Origin: CAZBSE01 sp964494385
GTDB taxonomy: Bacteria > Actinomycetota > Humimicrobiia > Humimicrobiales > Humimicrobiaceae
NCBI GenBank assembly: GCA_964494385.1
Contig: CAZBSE010000006.1
Span: 1-63,204 of the forward strand
Length of the DNA: 63,204 nucleotides
Direction of reading: 5' to 3'
The notes beneath the pieces are model-generated. The model saw nothing but the letters and a program-made list of their open reading frames with translations, did not search any database and was not told the DNA's origin. The translations under genes and the position numbers were made by a program. How positions within the stretch are numbered: the first letter of the stretch is position 1; every line of letters starts with the position of its first letter. Below are positions 36,200 through 46,931 of this stretch, one piece after another.

Positions 36200-37410
36200 A
36201 CGGGGATAAAAATATAAGTATATATAATAACGGAAATAAATATTTAATGCCCAGCTACAGCAGATTGCCGGTAGTATTTGATAAAGGGAAAATGCAGTAC
36301 CTATGGGACATTGAAGGCAATAAATATCTTGATTTCATAGCTGGCTACGGATGCCTTAATGTGGGGCATAGTAATAAACTAATTATAAGGGCAATAAAAG
36401 AGCAGGTAGGAAAGATCATACAGAGCTCAAATGTTTACTATAATGAGCCGCAGGTAAAACTGGCAAAAAAATTATGTGAAATTACTGAATTTGGAGAAAG
36501 AGTGTTTTTTACGAACAGCGGCACCGAATCAATAGAAGGAGCCATAAAACTTGCAAGGAAATATTCTTTGGACCATTATAATGATACAAGATATGAAATA
36601 ATTACTTTTAAAAGAGGCTTCCATGGGAGGACACTCGGAGCACTTTCTGCAACCGCACAACCGGAAAAGCAGAAGCTTTTCGGACCATTACTGCAGGGCT
36701 TTAGATATGCCGAATTTAATAATATTGATTCGGTTAATAATCTGGTGAATGAAAACACCTGTGCTATTATACTGGAACCCGTACAAGGGGAAGGCGGTGT
36801 ATATCCGGCTGAAAATAAATTTGTGGGAGACTTAAGAGATATTTGCAATGAAAAAAATATACTTTTAATTTTTGATGAGGTGCAAACCGGGTTTGGAAGA
36901 ACCGGAAGTATGTTTGCCTATAAGAATTATAACATTTATCCCGATATTCTGGTTATTGCCAAGAGTCTTGGAGGAGGAATGCCCATAGGGGCAATTATTT
37001 CAACCGAGAAGATTAGTTTTAGTTTAAGTCCTGGAACACATGGTTCGACATTCGGAGGGAATGCTGCAGCATGTGCAGCGGGACTGGCAGTTATTGATTA
37101 TATTACTGATAACAGACTGGCTGATAGATCCGGGAAGCTGGGTAGATATTTTATAAAAAAATTATTAAGTATAAAGAAGAAATACGGCATGGTAAAAGAA
37201 ATAAGAGGGATGGGTCTTATGATTGGAATGGAGTTCAAAAGACCAATAGCTGAAAAAATGGTTCAAAAGGCTCTGAGCGATAAAATAGTTATTAATAAGG
37301 TATCAAGTTATACTTTAAGGTTTTTACCTTCTCTGATTATAAAAAGGTCAAATATCGACAGTCTTGTGAAGTGGCTTGATATTAATATTAAGGAGTTAAA
37401 AGATGGATAA
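36196..37410 (+). CDS. argD: acetylornithine aminotransferase
   Basis: A 404-residue class III PLP aminotransferase. Visible are the FTNSGTESIEGAIKLAR phosphate-binding loop, FHGRTLGALSATAQ, LIFDEVQTGFGRTG with the cofactor Asp, and the PLP Lys in VIAKSLGGGMPIGA. It converts N-acetylglutamate semialdehyde to N-acetylornithine, and it may also serve the succinylated DAP route in other bacteria, though this genome has dapL. It starts inside the argB end and overlaps argF by 8 nt. Confidence 0.97.
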   Translation: MNGDKNISIYNNGNKYLMPSYSRLPVVFDKGKMQYLWDIEGNKYLDFIAGYGCLNVGHSNKLIIRAIKEQVGKIIQSSNVYYNEPQVKLAKKLCEITEFGERVFFTNSGTESIEGAIKLARKYSLDHYNDTRYEIITFKRGFHGRTLGALSATAQPEKQKLFGPLLQGFRYAEFNNIDSVNNLVNENTCAIILEPVQGEGGVYPAENKFVGDLRDICNEKNILLIFDEVQTGFGRTGSMFAYKNYNIYPDILVIAKSLGGGMPIGAIISTEKISFSLSPGTHGSTFGGNAAACAAGLAVIDYITDNRLADRSGKLGRYFIKKLLSIKKKYGMVKEIRGMGLMIGMEFKRPIAEKMVQKALSDKIVINKVSSYTLRFLPSLIIKRSNIDSLVKWLDINIKELKDG

Positions 37411-38323
37411 AAAAAATAAAAAAGATTTTTTAACTTTAAAAGATTATTCAAGAGAAGAAATTGAATACATATTAGATCTGTCAGGTAAGATAAAAAGAGA
37501 CAAAAATAAATATGATAAGGTGATGGAGGGCAAAAATATAGCAATGCTGTTTGATAAGCACTCAACAAGGACAAGGATATCATTTGAAGTAGGCATTAAT
37601 TTATTGGGTGGAAATTCAATATGTCTGGATTCCAAAAGTCTTCATTTAAACAGGGGAGAGACTTACAGGGACACTGCAATGATATTTTCCAGATATCTGG
37701 ATGGGGTGATCATAAGAACATTTAAACAGAAAACCGTCGAGGATTTTGCAAAATACGGAAATATACCGGTAATAAACGGACTTACAGATGTTTATCATCC
37801 CTGTCAGGTACTGGCCGATCTATTGACTATTAAGGAATCAGGGCTGCTTCATAAAAAATTAAAATTCACATATATAGGGGACAGCAATAATGTGACAAAC
37901 AGTTTAATTATAGGATTTTCAAAAATGGGTATCGCTATAACCATAGGGTGTCCCGAAAAATATATGCCGCCAAAGGAAATTCTTGAATACGCAGAAAGCC
38001 AAAAAGAAGGAGGCGGGCTTAATCTGGTATTTGATCCAGAAGAAGCGGTAAAGGATGCAGATATTATATATACGGATGCCTGGATAAGCATGGGCGATGA
38101 AACAAGTAATCATAAAATCATGGAGTTGGAAAGTTATCAGGTAAACTCTGATTTATTAAAATATGCAAAAGAAGCAGTAAAAGTAATGCATTGCCTGCCA
38201 GCTCATAGAGATCAGGAGATAACATCAGAAGTTCTTGACAGCGAAAATTCAATTGTATTTAAACAGGCAGAAAACCGCTTATATGCCCAGATGGGGTTAA
38301 TGACATATTTGTATAATATATAA
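37403..38323 (+). CDS. argF: ornithine carbamoyltransferase
   Basis: A 306-residue transferase. The carbamoyl-phosphate motif is HSTRTRISFEVGI, with YHPCQVLADLLT and the ornithine-binding VMHCLPAHRDQEI near the end. It makes citrulline from ornithine. There is an 8-nt overlap with argD, then 52 nt to argR. Confidence 0.97.
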   Translation: MDKKNKKDFLTLKDYSREEIEYILDLSGKIKRDKNKYDKVMEGKNIAMLFDKHSTRTRISFEVGINLLGGNSICLDSKSLHLNRGETYRDTAMIFSRYLDGVIIRTFKQKTVEDFAKYGNIPVINGLTDVYHPCQVLADLLTIKESGLLHKKLKFTYIGDSNNVTNSLIIGFSKMGIAITIGCPEKYMPPKEILEYAESQKEGGGLNLVFDPEEAVKDADIIYTDAWISMGDETSNHKIMELESYQVNSDLLKYAKEAVKVMHCLPAHRDQEITSEVLDSENSIVFKQAENRLYAQMGLMTYLYNI

Positions 38324-38375
38324 AAATTTATTGGAAACGTCTTAAAGGAATAAATGTTAAAAGGGATATAATAAA

Positions 38376-38834
38376 ATGAAAAGAAATGAAAGACTAAGAG
38401 TAATAAAAGAAATAATAAACAATAATAAAATTTCTTCACAGGATGATTTATTAAAAGAACTAAAAAAAAGAGGGTATCGTGTTACACAATCAACGGTTTC
38501 CAGAGATATAAAACAACTTAGGCTTATAAAAACAAGAAATTATAAACAGGAGGAATATTATTCTATTGAAAACGGGGCTTTAAACGGTAAAACTATTGAC
38601 CCTAAAAAATTTATTTTAAAATTTACGGAAAATGTCATATCGGTCAAAAAATCAGGAAATATAATCGTAATCAGGACCTTTCCCGGCGAAGCACAGGGAA
38701 CGGCGGCAGTTATAGATGGGATGAATTTCGTGGAAATACTGGGGACTGTTGCGGGAGACGATACTATTATTTGTATTGCGGACAATGATAACAATGCGCA
38801 GAAGATAATGGAAGTGATGAAGAATCGATTATAG
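38376..38834 (+). CDS. argR: arginine repressor
   Basis: A 152-residue regulator. The N-terminal winged helix carries LKKRGYRVTQSTVSRDIKQL, and the C-terminal hexamer domain carries VIRTFPGEAQGTAAVIDGM, where arginine binds. It sits between argF and argG as in Actinobacteria and probably acts at the TTTGCATA/TATGCAAA site before argC, controlling its own operon. Confidence 0.96.
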   Translation: MKRNERLRVIKEIINNNKISSQDDLLKELKKRGYRVTQSTVSRDIKQLRLIKTRNYKQEEYYSIENGALNGKTIDPKKFILKFTENVISVKKSGNIIVIRTFPGEAQGTAAVIDGMNFVEILGTVAGDDTIICIADNDNNAQKIMEVMKNRL

Positions 38835-38910
38835 TTAAGAGTCCATATTAAATCATGTTTATAAATGTTTAAAATAAATTAGGAACAAAAAACAGATTAG
38901 GAGATTAAAA

Positions 38911-40110
38911 ATGAGCAATAAAGTGGTACTGGCATATTCCGGGGGACTTGATACTTCGGTTTCTATAAATTGGATCAAAAAAAAATATAATACGGATGTA
39001 ATCGCAGTACTGGTAGACTGCGGTCAGCCCGATGATTTAAAAAAAGCTGCCAAGAAAGCTCTGGACATAGGCGCTTTTAAATCATTGATAATTGATGCAA
39101 AAAAACAGTTCATAAAGGAATTTATTTTTCCTGCCATTAAGGCGAACTTGAAGTATGAAAAAAAATATCCTCTTGCAACGGCATTGGCCAGGCCGCTTAT
39201 TGTTAAAAAATTAGTAGAAATTGCCAGAAAAGAAGGTGCCAAATCGATAGCACACGGCTGTACCGCAAAGGGTAACGACCAGGTAAGGTTTGATATAGGC
39301 ATAAGAAGCCTTGCACCGGATTTAAATATAATTGCACCTTTGAGAGAATGGAAAATATCAAGAGATGAAGCAATCCAATATGCAAAAAAATATAATATAA
39401 AAATAGATGTAACCAGTAAAAGCCCATATAGCATTGACGAGAATCTATGGGGCAGGAGTATTGAATGCGGTGTTCTTGAAGATCCGTGGATCGAACCGCC
39501 GGAAGAGATTTTTAAGTGGACAAAGATGAAAAAAACCTGTGATGATTTTGAATATCTGGAACTAAAGTTCGAAAATGGGATACCTGTATACTTTAATGGA
39601 AAAAAACTTTCGCCCCTTAAAATCATTAGAAGCTTAAATGAGATAGCAGGTTCTTACGGCATTGGCAGGATCGATATAGTGGAAAACAGGCTGATAGGAA
39701 TAAAATCCAGAGAAATTTACGAATCTCCGGCGGCAGAAATATTAATTGAGTCTCACAGACAGCTGGAATCGCTGATTTTGGATAGAGCACTTATTCATTA
39801 CAAATATCTTATTGAAGAGAAGATGTCGGAGGCGGTTTATTATGGATTATGGTTTACGCCGCTGAGAAAATGCATACAGGCATTTATAGACCAGAGCCAG
39901 AAATTTATAAGCGGTACATTAAAAATCATTCTGAAGCAAAACAGCTTTAAGGTTGTGGGGAGGAAATCCAGGTATTCATTATATGATCTGGGTCTTGCGA
40001 CTTATGACAGAGGTGATAAATTTGATCCCCAATATTCCGAAAGTTTTATAAAATTATGGGGGTACCCATATGAATTATTAGGAAGAAAAGGAAGAATTGA
40101 TGGAAAATAA
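38911..40110 (+). CDS. argG: argininosuccinate synthase
   Basis: A 399-residue ATP-pyrophosphatase enzyme starting VVLAYSGGLDTSVSI (PP-loop). Other conserved text is AHGCTAKGNDQVRFD and SPYSIDENLWGRSIE. It joins citrulline and aspartate. GGAGA lies 7 nt before the ATG. It overlaps argH by 14 nt. Confidence 0.97.
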   Translation: MSNKVVLAYSGGLDTSVSINWIKKKYNTDVIAVLVDCGQPDDLKKAAKKALDIGAFKSLIIDAKKQFIKEFIFPAIKANLKYEKKYPLATALARPLIVKKLVEIARKEGAKSIAHGCTAKGNDQVRFDIGIRSLAPDLNIIAPLREWKISRDEAIQYAKKYNIKIDVTSKSPYSIDENLWGRSIECGVLEDPWIEPPEEIFKWTKMKKTCDDFEYLELKFENGIPVYFNGKKLSPLKIIRSLNEIAGSYGIGRIDIVENRLIGIKSREIYESPAAEILIESHRQLESLILDRALIHYKYLIEEKMSEAVYYGLWFTPLRKCIQAFIDQSQKFISGTLKIILKQNSFKVVGRKSRYSLYDLGLATYDRGDKFDPQYSESFIKLWGYPYELLGRKGRIDGK

Positions 40111-41548
40111 AATTTGGAAAGGCAGGATAACAAAAAATACGGACAAGGAGGCTGATAAATTCACCAGTTCCATAGAGATAGATAAAAATCTTTACATTTA
40201 TGATCTCATGGGAACAGCAGCACATGCAGCAGGTCTGGAAAAAATAGGAATTCTATCCAAAAAGCAGCTCGAAAAGATATTTTATGGGCTGGAGAAAATT
40301 AAAGATAACATTGAAAAAAACCATATCAATATAAATCAATACGAGGACATTCACAGCCTTATAGAAAATGAACTGGGAAAAGTAGTAGGAGATATAAGCA
40401 TGAAAGTTCATACAGGAAGAAGCAGAAATGACCAGATTGTCCTTGATGAAAAATTATTTATTAAAGATGCGGTTATAAATATATTAAACGGAATTACGGA
40501 AATTCAAAAGACTATTTTGAATATCGCCGAAAATAAAATTAATATTATTATTCCTGCATATACCCATATGCAAAAAGCGCAGCCTGTTCTTCTTGCTCAT
40601 TATTTGATGGCATATTTCACAAAATTTGATAGGGATGTATTATCTTTTTCAGTGGATTTTGAAAAATGCGACTACCTTCCGCTGGGAGCCGCAGCCTGCA
40701 CGGGAAGCGGGTTTTCACTGGATAGGAATCTATTAAAAAGATTACTTAAATTTAAAAATCTTGATTCAAACAGTATGGATATAGTTGGAAATAGGGATTT
40801 CATATTGGATTTTATATATTCCTGCACCAGATTGATGCTGCATCTCAGCGGATTCAGCGAAGATCTTATTATTTATAACAGCTCCGAATATTCATTTATT
40901 GAAATAGATGAAGATTTTTGTACCGGGAGCAGCATAATGCCGCAAAAAAAGAATCCTGATATTCTGGAACTGGTGAGGGGAAAATATTCTATTGTTATGG
41001 GAAATCTTATACAGTTGCTGAATCTGCTAAAGGGTCTGACATCTACTTATAATAGAGATTTACAGGAAGATAAAAAGATATTTTTCAGTGCTTATATAGA
41101 AACTATTACGAGCATTGAAATATTTAAAAGACTGCTTGGCAAAATAAAATTTAATAATGACAAAATAAAAAAATCTTTAAAGGAAGGATTTTTAGAGGCT
41201 ACTGATATAGCAGACTATCTGGTAAAAAAAGGAGAGAGCTTTAGAAAATCGCATAATATTGTAGGAAAGATTATAAGATTTTGTATTGATAAAGAAATAA
41301 AATTTAAGGATTTAAAGCTGAAAGAATTAAAAAAATATTCACCTTATTTTGATAATGACATTTACGGAAAGGTCGATATAGAGTCCTGTATATCCAATAA
41401 GAAAGTAGATTGCGGTACGGAAATAAATCAGGTAAATCTGAATATTGCAGCCGGGAATAAAAGAATAGGAAGTTATAAAAATAAGATTACGGAGTTAGTC
41501 AAAAGAATTCCCAGATTTGAGGAAATTATTGAATACAGGAGCAGCTAG
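40097..41548 (+). CDS. argH: argininosuccinate lyase
   Basis: A 483-residue fumarase-superfamily lyase. Signature segments are KVHTGRSRNDQIVLD and the mobile signature loop GSSIMPQKKNPDILE. It releases arginine and fumarate and completes the pathway. It begins inside argG. The next gene starts 22 nt later, so the U32 protein may be transcribed with it. Confidence 0.97.
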   Translation: MMENKIWKGRITKNTDKEADKFTSSIEIDKNLYIYDLMGTAAHAAGLEKIGILSKKQLEKIFYGLEKIKDNIEKNHININQYEDIHSLIENELGKVVGDISMKVHTGRSRNDQIVLDEKLFIKDAVINILNGITEIQKTILNIAENKINIIIPAYTHMQKAQPVLLAHYLMAYFTKFDRDVLSFSVDFEKCDYLPLGAAACTGSGFSLDRNLLKRLLKFKNLDSNSMDIVGNRDFILDFIYSCTRLMLHLSGFSEDLIIYNSSEYSFIEIDEDFCTGSSIMPQKKNPDILELVRGKYSIVMGNLIQLLNLLKGLTSTYNRDLQEDKKIFFSAYIETITSIEIFKRLLGKIKFNNDKIKKSLKEGFLEATDIADYLVKKGESFRKSHNIVGKIIRFCIDKEIKFKDLKLKELKKYSPYFDNDIYGKVDIESCISNKKVDCGTEINQVNLNIAAGNKRIGSYKNKITELVKRIPRFEEIIEYRSS

Positions 41549-41570
41549 AAATTTATTTATAATTTAAAAA

Positions 41571-43883
41571 ATGAATTATATGACAGGTAAATTGGAGCTG
41601 ACAGCGCCGGCAGGAGGATGGGATCAACTGGCAGCAGCAGTAAATGCTGGTGCTGATTCTGTTTATATGGGGTATAAAAAATTCAGTGCCAGGGCATATG
41701 CCGAAAATTTTGATATAAAAAAAATAAAAAAAGCATTATATTTTGCTCATGGAAGAGGGGTTAAGGTATACCTTACCTTAAATACACTAATAAAAGATAG
41801 TGAAATAGAGGAAGTCATAAAATTCTTGAATGAATTTAATGATGTATGCTTTGATGGAATTATAATACAGGATTATGGCATATATAAATTATTAAAAGAT
41901 TTATTTAATAAAATTCCTGTTCATGCCAGTACACAGCTTAATATCCATAATATATATTCTTTAAAATATTTGAAGGAACTTGATTTTAAAAGGGTCATTC
42001 TGTCAAGAGAAATGAGTCTTAATGAAATAAGGGGTTTATGTGCGGAAAATTTACTGGAAGTAGAAGTATTTGGCCACGGCTCACAGTGCTATTCATATTC
42101 GGGAAGCTGTTATTTAAGTTCTTTTATAGGAGGCAGAAGCGGCAACAGGGGAAGGTGCACGCAGCCGTGCAGGATGAAGTATAAGCTTTTGGAAAAGAAA
42201 AAAGGCAAGTTTAATTATATTATTAACGATTGGAATTATTTGTTGAGTAAAAATGATCTCTGCGTACTGGATATGATACCGGAATTTATTAAAGCAGGAA
42301 TTAATGCGATTAAGGTAGAGGGGAGAATGAAGTCACCTGAATATGTAGGGATAGTCACTAAAATTTATAGAAAATACATAGACATGTTTTATGGGCAGCC
42401 TTTAGATTATAAAGTTGAAGAGGAAGATTTCTACAAGATTTCACAAATTTTTTCAAGAGAAATGGGAACCGGTTATTTAAAGGATGAATATCCAAAAAAA
42501 ATAATATCACTAAAAAAATCAGGAAGCATAGGTAATTTTTTAGGAAGGATCTATAGGATTACATATGAAGTAAATAATCACGGGAAAAATAATAAAATAA
42601 AGTCTGTTCTGATGAAAAGCAAATGGGAGATAAATGAAGGCGATATAGTTGAAATCTGGACTAAAAGAGGAAGCAGCAGGGTAAATATTAAAAATTTAGA
42701 ATTAATAAGTAAACAAGATGGAAGGTATAAATATAAAATTATCATAAATAATATAACGGGAATATCAGAAAAGGACAGAGTATTTAAGTATTTTGATAAG
42801 AAATTGGATAAAGAAGCTAAATTATTGTTTGAACATGATTTTAGTCATCATGAAATAAAAAATAATGGAATTGGAAAAAATAGCGGAAGCAAGATTAAAG
42901 ACAATAAATCCAGGGAATATTTAAAAAAATATCTATATGGAAAAAATATCAAGGAAAGGCCGGATAAGAGATTGACAATATCGGCTCATGTGTATGATCA
43001 CAACCAAATCAAATATGCTGCCAAAAAAGGTGCGGACCATGTTATTTACAGCAACTATAATGAATTATTAGGAAATACATATGAGATGAGTAAAAAAGCC
43101 TATATTTTTAAAAGACTTAATGATTATGAAAAAATAAAGATATATATAGATACCCCTTCAGTATTGTATGACAGCTGTTTTGATACGCTGAAGTGTAATG
43201 TTTTAAAGTTTCTTGATTTTAACTTAAATAATTTCAAGGTTTCAAATCCTGGTATGCTGAGACTTTTAAGTGAAGTATGCCGGAAAGAAAAAGTTGATAT
43301 TAATATATATTTAGGCTCTAGTTTTAATTTGTTTAACAGCCTGTCAGCAATTTTTTTTAAGGATCGATTGGCTAAAAATCTTATTTTAAAAGGAATAGAG
43401 TTTTCTCCGGAAATGAATCTGGAAGAGATATCAAAAGTTATAGCAAATTTTAAAAGTCATTATAAAAAAAATTTGGAATTTTCCATATTTGGACATGGGT
43501 ATTTCCCTGTGATGAATTCAAGATATAAGGTTAAGTTACTGGCGGGAAAAAATATCGATGACTATTACATAGAAGATATAAAAGGATATAGATTTCCGGG
43601 TAGCTCTGATTATAATGAAAATATGGTAATTTTTAATTCAAAAATTATATGCACATTATTCGAGCTCGATAATATATCCGGAAGCGGAGTTAACGATATT
43701 GTAATAAGCAGTAAATTTTTAGAAGAAAATGATTTTTTTAAAATACTAAAAAGTTACAGTAATGCAGCTTATATATTATTTGATAAAGATGTTGCCGGGT
43801 ACAGGAATTTTACCGGTTGTCTGAAAGATAACCATCTTTTTAAGGATTATACAAGAGGCCATTTACTAAGGGGAGTTGAGTAG
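41571..43883 (+). CDS. U32 peptidase-family protein (RlhA/TrhP-like)
   Basis: A 770-residue protein. The U32 core occupies residues 1-290 (LTAPAGGWDQLAAAVNAGAD at the start). The signature is EVFGHGSQCYSYSG, GGRSGNRGRC and TQPCRMKY, with the Cys set that can hold an iron-sulfur cluster. The long C-terminal half resembles the DUF3656 region of RlhA. RlhA and TrhP add hydroxyl groups to 23S rRNA C2501 and tRNA U34 respectively, so RNA modification is more likely than proteolysis. Which RNA is not clear. Confidence 0.85.
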   Translation: MNYMTGKLELTAPAGGWDQLAAAVNAGADSVYMGYKKFSARAYAENFDIKKIKKALYFAHGRGVKVYLTLNTLIKDSEIEEVIKFLNEFNDVCFDGIIIQDYGIYKLLKDLFNKIPVHASTQLNIHNIYSLKYLKELDFKRVILSREMSLNEIRGLCAENLLEVEVFGHGSQCYSYSGSCYLSSFIGGRSGNRGRCTQPCRMKYKLLEKKKGKFNYIINDWNYLLSKNDLCVLDMIPEFIKAGINAIKVEGRMKSPEYVGIVTKIYRKYIDMFYGQPLDYKVEEEDFYKISQIFSREMGTGYLKDEYPKKIISLKKSGSIGNFLGRIYRITYEVNNHGKNNKIKSVLMKSKWEINEGDIVEIWTKRGSSRVNIKNLELISKQDGRYKYKIIINNITGISEKDRVFKYFDKKLDKEAKLLFEHDFSHHEIKNNGIGKNSGSKIKDNKSREYLKKYLYGKNIKERPDKRLTISAHVYDHNQIKYAAKKGADHVIYSNYNELLGNTYEMSKKAYIFKRLNDYEKIKIYIDTPSVLYDSCFDTLKCNVLKFLDFNLNNFKVSNPGMLRLLSEVCRKEKVDINIYLGSSFNLFNSLSAIFFKDRLAKNLILKGIEFSPEMNLEEISKVIANFKSHYKKNLEFSIFGHGYFPVMNSRYKVKLLAGKNIDDYYIEDIKGYRFPGSSDYNENMVIFNSKIICTLFELDNISGSGVNDIVISSKFLEENDFFKILKSYSNAAYILFDKDVAGYRNFTGCLKDNHLFKDYTRGHLLRGVE

Positions 43884-43920
43884 CAGAAAAATATTTTACC
43901 GTTTTGATTAAAATTTCCTG

Positions 43921-46731
43921 TTAGATTTCTATGGAAACCTTCGAACCGTAATTTAAATATTCGCCGGATTGAGGTGTCTGTCCGGTAACTATACCGGCAG
44001 CTTCGGCATCAGGCAGTATTTCAACTAAAAATCCCAGGTCTTCAAGTTTGGCGACAGCGTCTTCTCCGGTCATATCAATAACATCAGGAATTTTTATTCC
44101 TTTGCTTATTTTAATAATAATTTCAAAAGATTTATTATAAACGGTTCCGCCGACGGGAGTTTGGGAAAAAACTTTTTCTTTTTCTTCGATACTTTCTTCA
44201 AAAAGAATACTGATTTTTTTAAATCCGGCGCCATTTAATTCCTCAGTTGCCTGTTGTTCGGTTAATTGTAAGACATCGGGTACGGTTGATTCTGGATTTT
44301 CGCCCTTACTTACGTATAATGTAACTTTAGTAGACTGATAAACTTTTGAATTTGGAACCGGGCCCTGATCATATATGATATCCGGCTGCTGCTGGTCATT
44401 AAATTCAAATATAATACTATCCAGAGCCAATCCAAGGCCTTCTATAATATTTTCTGCGCTGTCAAGATTCATTCCTGTAAGGTCAGGCATATCGAAAGTT
44501 CTTTTACCTTTACTTATATATAAGGTAATACTTAACTTTTCACCGCTGAGTGATTCCAGCAGGGACCCTGCTTCCGGATTTTGCCTAAAGATAATATCCT
44601 GGTTATAGATATCATCAAAATCATGAATCTCATCAACAACAAAATATAAATTTTCAAATATTTGCTTTGCTTCATCAAAATCAAATCCAACAACGTCCGG
44701 TACTTCGACTTTATTGTGTATATCACATATTTTTTTTGGTTCCTCTCCTTCAATAAATATCTTCCATTTAATAGTTTCTTCAGGGCACCAGAATGTTGTC
44801 AGAAGATCGGATTCAGAACATATTTTTATATTTATAAGTTCTTTTTCCGGGACCTTAAAATCCAAAACAGGTTTATTTTCAAGGGCCGAATTCATAAATT
44901 CTCTCCATATGTCTGCGGGGTAAGTCCCTCCTACCACAACCCTCCCGTTAATAGGTTCCATAGGTTTATTGGATTCCGCATAACCCATCCACACTACTGT
45001 AACAAGATCAGGGGTATAACCTGCAAACCAGGCGTCTTTGGAATCATTTGTGGTTCCTGTCTTGCCGGCAGCAGGCCTGCCTATATCGGCTCCTTTTCCG
45101 GTTCCGCTCTCTATGACTTGACGTAAAATACCGGTTATAAAGGATGATACCGGTTCTTCAAGTACCCTGTGGTTTGATTCATTATTATCAGGATCATAAT
45201 TATATAAGATGTTTCCCTGTGAATCGGTTATCTTTAAAATACATACCGGCTGATGATAAAAGCCTCCCGATGCAAGAGTGGAAAATACTTTACTTAAATC
45301 AAGAGGTGATATACCTATTTCGAGACCGCCAATAGCAATTGCAGGGTTATTTCCAATATCATAAATTTCCATGTCATTACATAATCTTTCTACATTGTCA
45401 GCTCCAATTTCCATAATAAGCTGAGCATAAACAACATTTACGGAATTTATTGTGGCGTCCACCACAGTCATCTCATCTTCAGAAAAATTTTTTCCATTAT
45501 AATTTACAACTTTCCAATCAGGGCCTTCTTCCATGTTTATAGTAATTGGTCCATTGGGATTGAAGGTGTTATTGGGAGAAAAATTCCGAATTATTGATTC
45601 CATCAGAACCAGTGTTTTAAATACGGATCCCGGTTGTCTCTTACCCTGAGCTGCAATATTGAATTTACTGACGCTGTAATCCTTTCCTCCAATTAAAGCA
45701 TATATATAACCATTATCAGGATCGATACTTACAAGGGAATAGGAAGGGCCGGGATCTTCGGGGAAAACTTTCTTTACGGCAGTTTCAGCTTTTTTTTGCA
45801 AATCGGCATCAAGCGTAGTATAGATTCTAAGTCCTCCTTTGAACACATCATAGTCCGTAAATTTTTTATCATATAGATTTTGCTTTATATAGTCTATAAA
45901 ATATGGAGCAGTTCTGCTGCTGAATTGATCGGAAATGGAATCTGAATATTCGCTTATTACCACAGGCTCGGAAAGTGCGTCAAGATATTCACCAGGTTCG
46001 ATTAATTCCTGTTCGTACATTAATTGCAGTACGAGATCTCTTCTGGTTTTTGATTTTTCCGGATTATTAAACGGTGAATATATTTCGGGAATTCTTATCA
46101 ATCCTGCCAGTAAAGCTGACTGTGAAAGAGATAGTTCGCTTGCTTTTATACCAAAATATGTTTCAGATGCTTTTTCGATCCCATAAGTACCGGATCCAAA
46201 ATAAATGGTGTTCAAATACATTTCAAGGATTTTATTTTTGGTATAATTCCTTTCAAGCTGTATTGCAATTAAAGCCTCATTGATTTTTCTTCTGAATGTT
46301 TTTTCGGGATTAAAATAAATGTTTTTTACATACTGCTGGGTAATAGTGCTGCCGCCCTGTGCTAAATCAGCGGATTTTAAATCCGCAATAAAAGCACCTG
46401 CTATTCTTATATAATCAACACCCTGATGTTCAAAAAACCTCTTATCTTCTACAGATATAACTGCTTTTTTAATATATTCAGGCATTTCATAATAAGAAAT
46501 AATTTCCCTGTTTTCTTCGGCATGAAATTCTGTGATAAGGTTGCCATTCAGGTCATAGACCTTGGATGTTAATGCAATTGGTGAGGGAGTAAGTTCTTCA
46601 AGCGTAGGAAGTGAATTAATATAATAAGTAATTAGGACTATTCCGGTAATAATGAAAAGAAAAGCAACCATTGATACGATAAATATAAAAAATTTTAAAC
46701 AGCCGCTTAATTCTTTGCGTTTTAAGTTCAT
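43921..46731 (-). CDS. class A penicillin-binding protein with four PASTA domains
   Basis: A 936-residue bifunctional murein synthase. One N-terminal membrane helix (12-37) leads to a GT51 glycosyltransferase (about 60-235; Glu95 in SVEDKRFFEHQGVD). The transpeptidase (about 330-620) has SVFK at Ser369-Lys372, SVN at 430-432 and KTG at 557-559. Four PASTA repeats fill about 675-936, beginning VEVPDVVGFDF, MPDLTGMNLD, VPDVLQLTEQ and IPDVIDMTGE. PASTA-tailed PBPs are typical of Gram-positive lineages and bind peptidoglycan. Divergent from tyrS. Confidence 0.96.
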   Translation of the reverse strand: MNLKRKELSGCLKFFIFIVSMVAFLFIITGIVLITYYINSLPTLEELTPSPIALTSKVYDLNGNLITEFHAEENREIISYYEMPEYIKKAVISVEDKRFFEHQGVDYIRIAGAFIADLKSADLAQGGSTITQQYVKNIYFNPEKTFRRKINEALIAIQLERNYTKNKILEMYLNTIYFGSGTYGIEKASETYFGIKASELSLSQSALLAGLIRIPEIYSPFNNPEKSKTRRDLVLQLMYEQELIEPGEYLDALSEPVVISEYSDSISDQFSSRTAPYFIDYIKQNLYDKKFTDYDVFKGGLRIYTTLDADLQKKAETAVKKVFPEDPGPSYSLVSIDPDNGYIYALIGGKDYSVSKFNIAAQGKRQPGSVFKTLVLMESIIRNFSPNNTFNPNGPITINMEEGPDWKVVNYNGKNFSEDEMTVVDATINSVNVVYAQLIMEIGADNVERLCNDMEIYDIGNNPAIAIGGLEIGISPLDLSKVFSTLASGGFYHQPVCILKITDSQGNILYNYDPDNNESNHRVLEEPVSSFITGILRQVIESGTGKGADIGRPAAGKTGTTNDSKDAWFAGYTPDLVTVVWMGYAESNKPMEPINGRVVVGGTYPADIWREFMNSALENKPVLDFKVPEKELINIKICSESDLLTTFWCPEETIKWKIFIEGEEPKKICDIHNKVEVPDVVGFDFDEAKQIFENLYFVVDEIHDFDDIYNQDIIFRQNPEAGSLLESLSGEKLSITLYISKGKRTFDMPDLTGMNLDSAENIIEGLGLALDSIIFEFNDQQQPDIIYDQGPVPNSKVYQSTKVTLYVSKGENPESTVPDVLQLTEQQATEELNGAGFKKISILFEESIEEKEKVFSQTPVGGTVYNKSFEIIIKISKGIKIPDVIDMTGEDAVAKLEDLGFLVEILPDAEAAGIVTGQTPQSGEYLNYGSKVSIEI

Positions 46732-46931
46732 AATAATTTATCAACTTATGGATTATATCAAATTATAACGTAAAGAATTTTATATAAAATCCAGCTAAAT
46801 AACAACAATTCAAGACGTATAATAGATACTAACGAAAAATGAAGAGATTTCATAAATAGACATATATGAAGTTGTTGTGTTAATATTTAGTTTGATTTTT
46901 CATTAAAAAACAGCAGGAAAGAAACATAAAT

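Noticed and set aside
39024..39626. 200-codon minus-strand open frame inside argG
   Set aside because: It is antisense to argG, which has every conserved motif.
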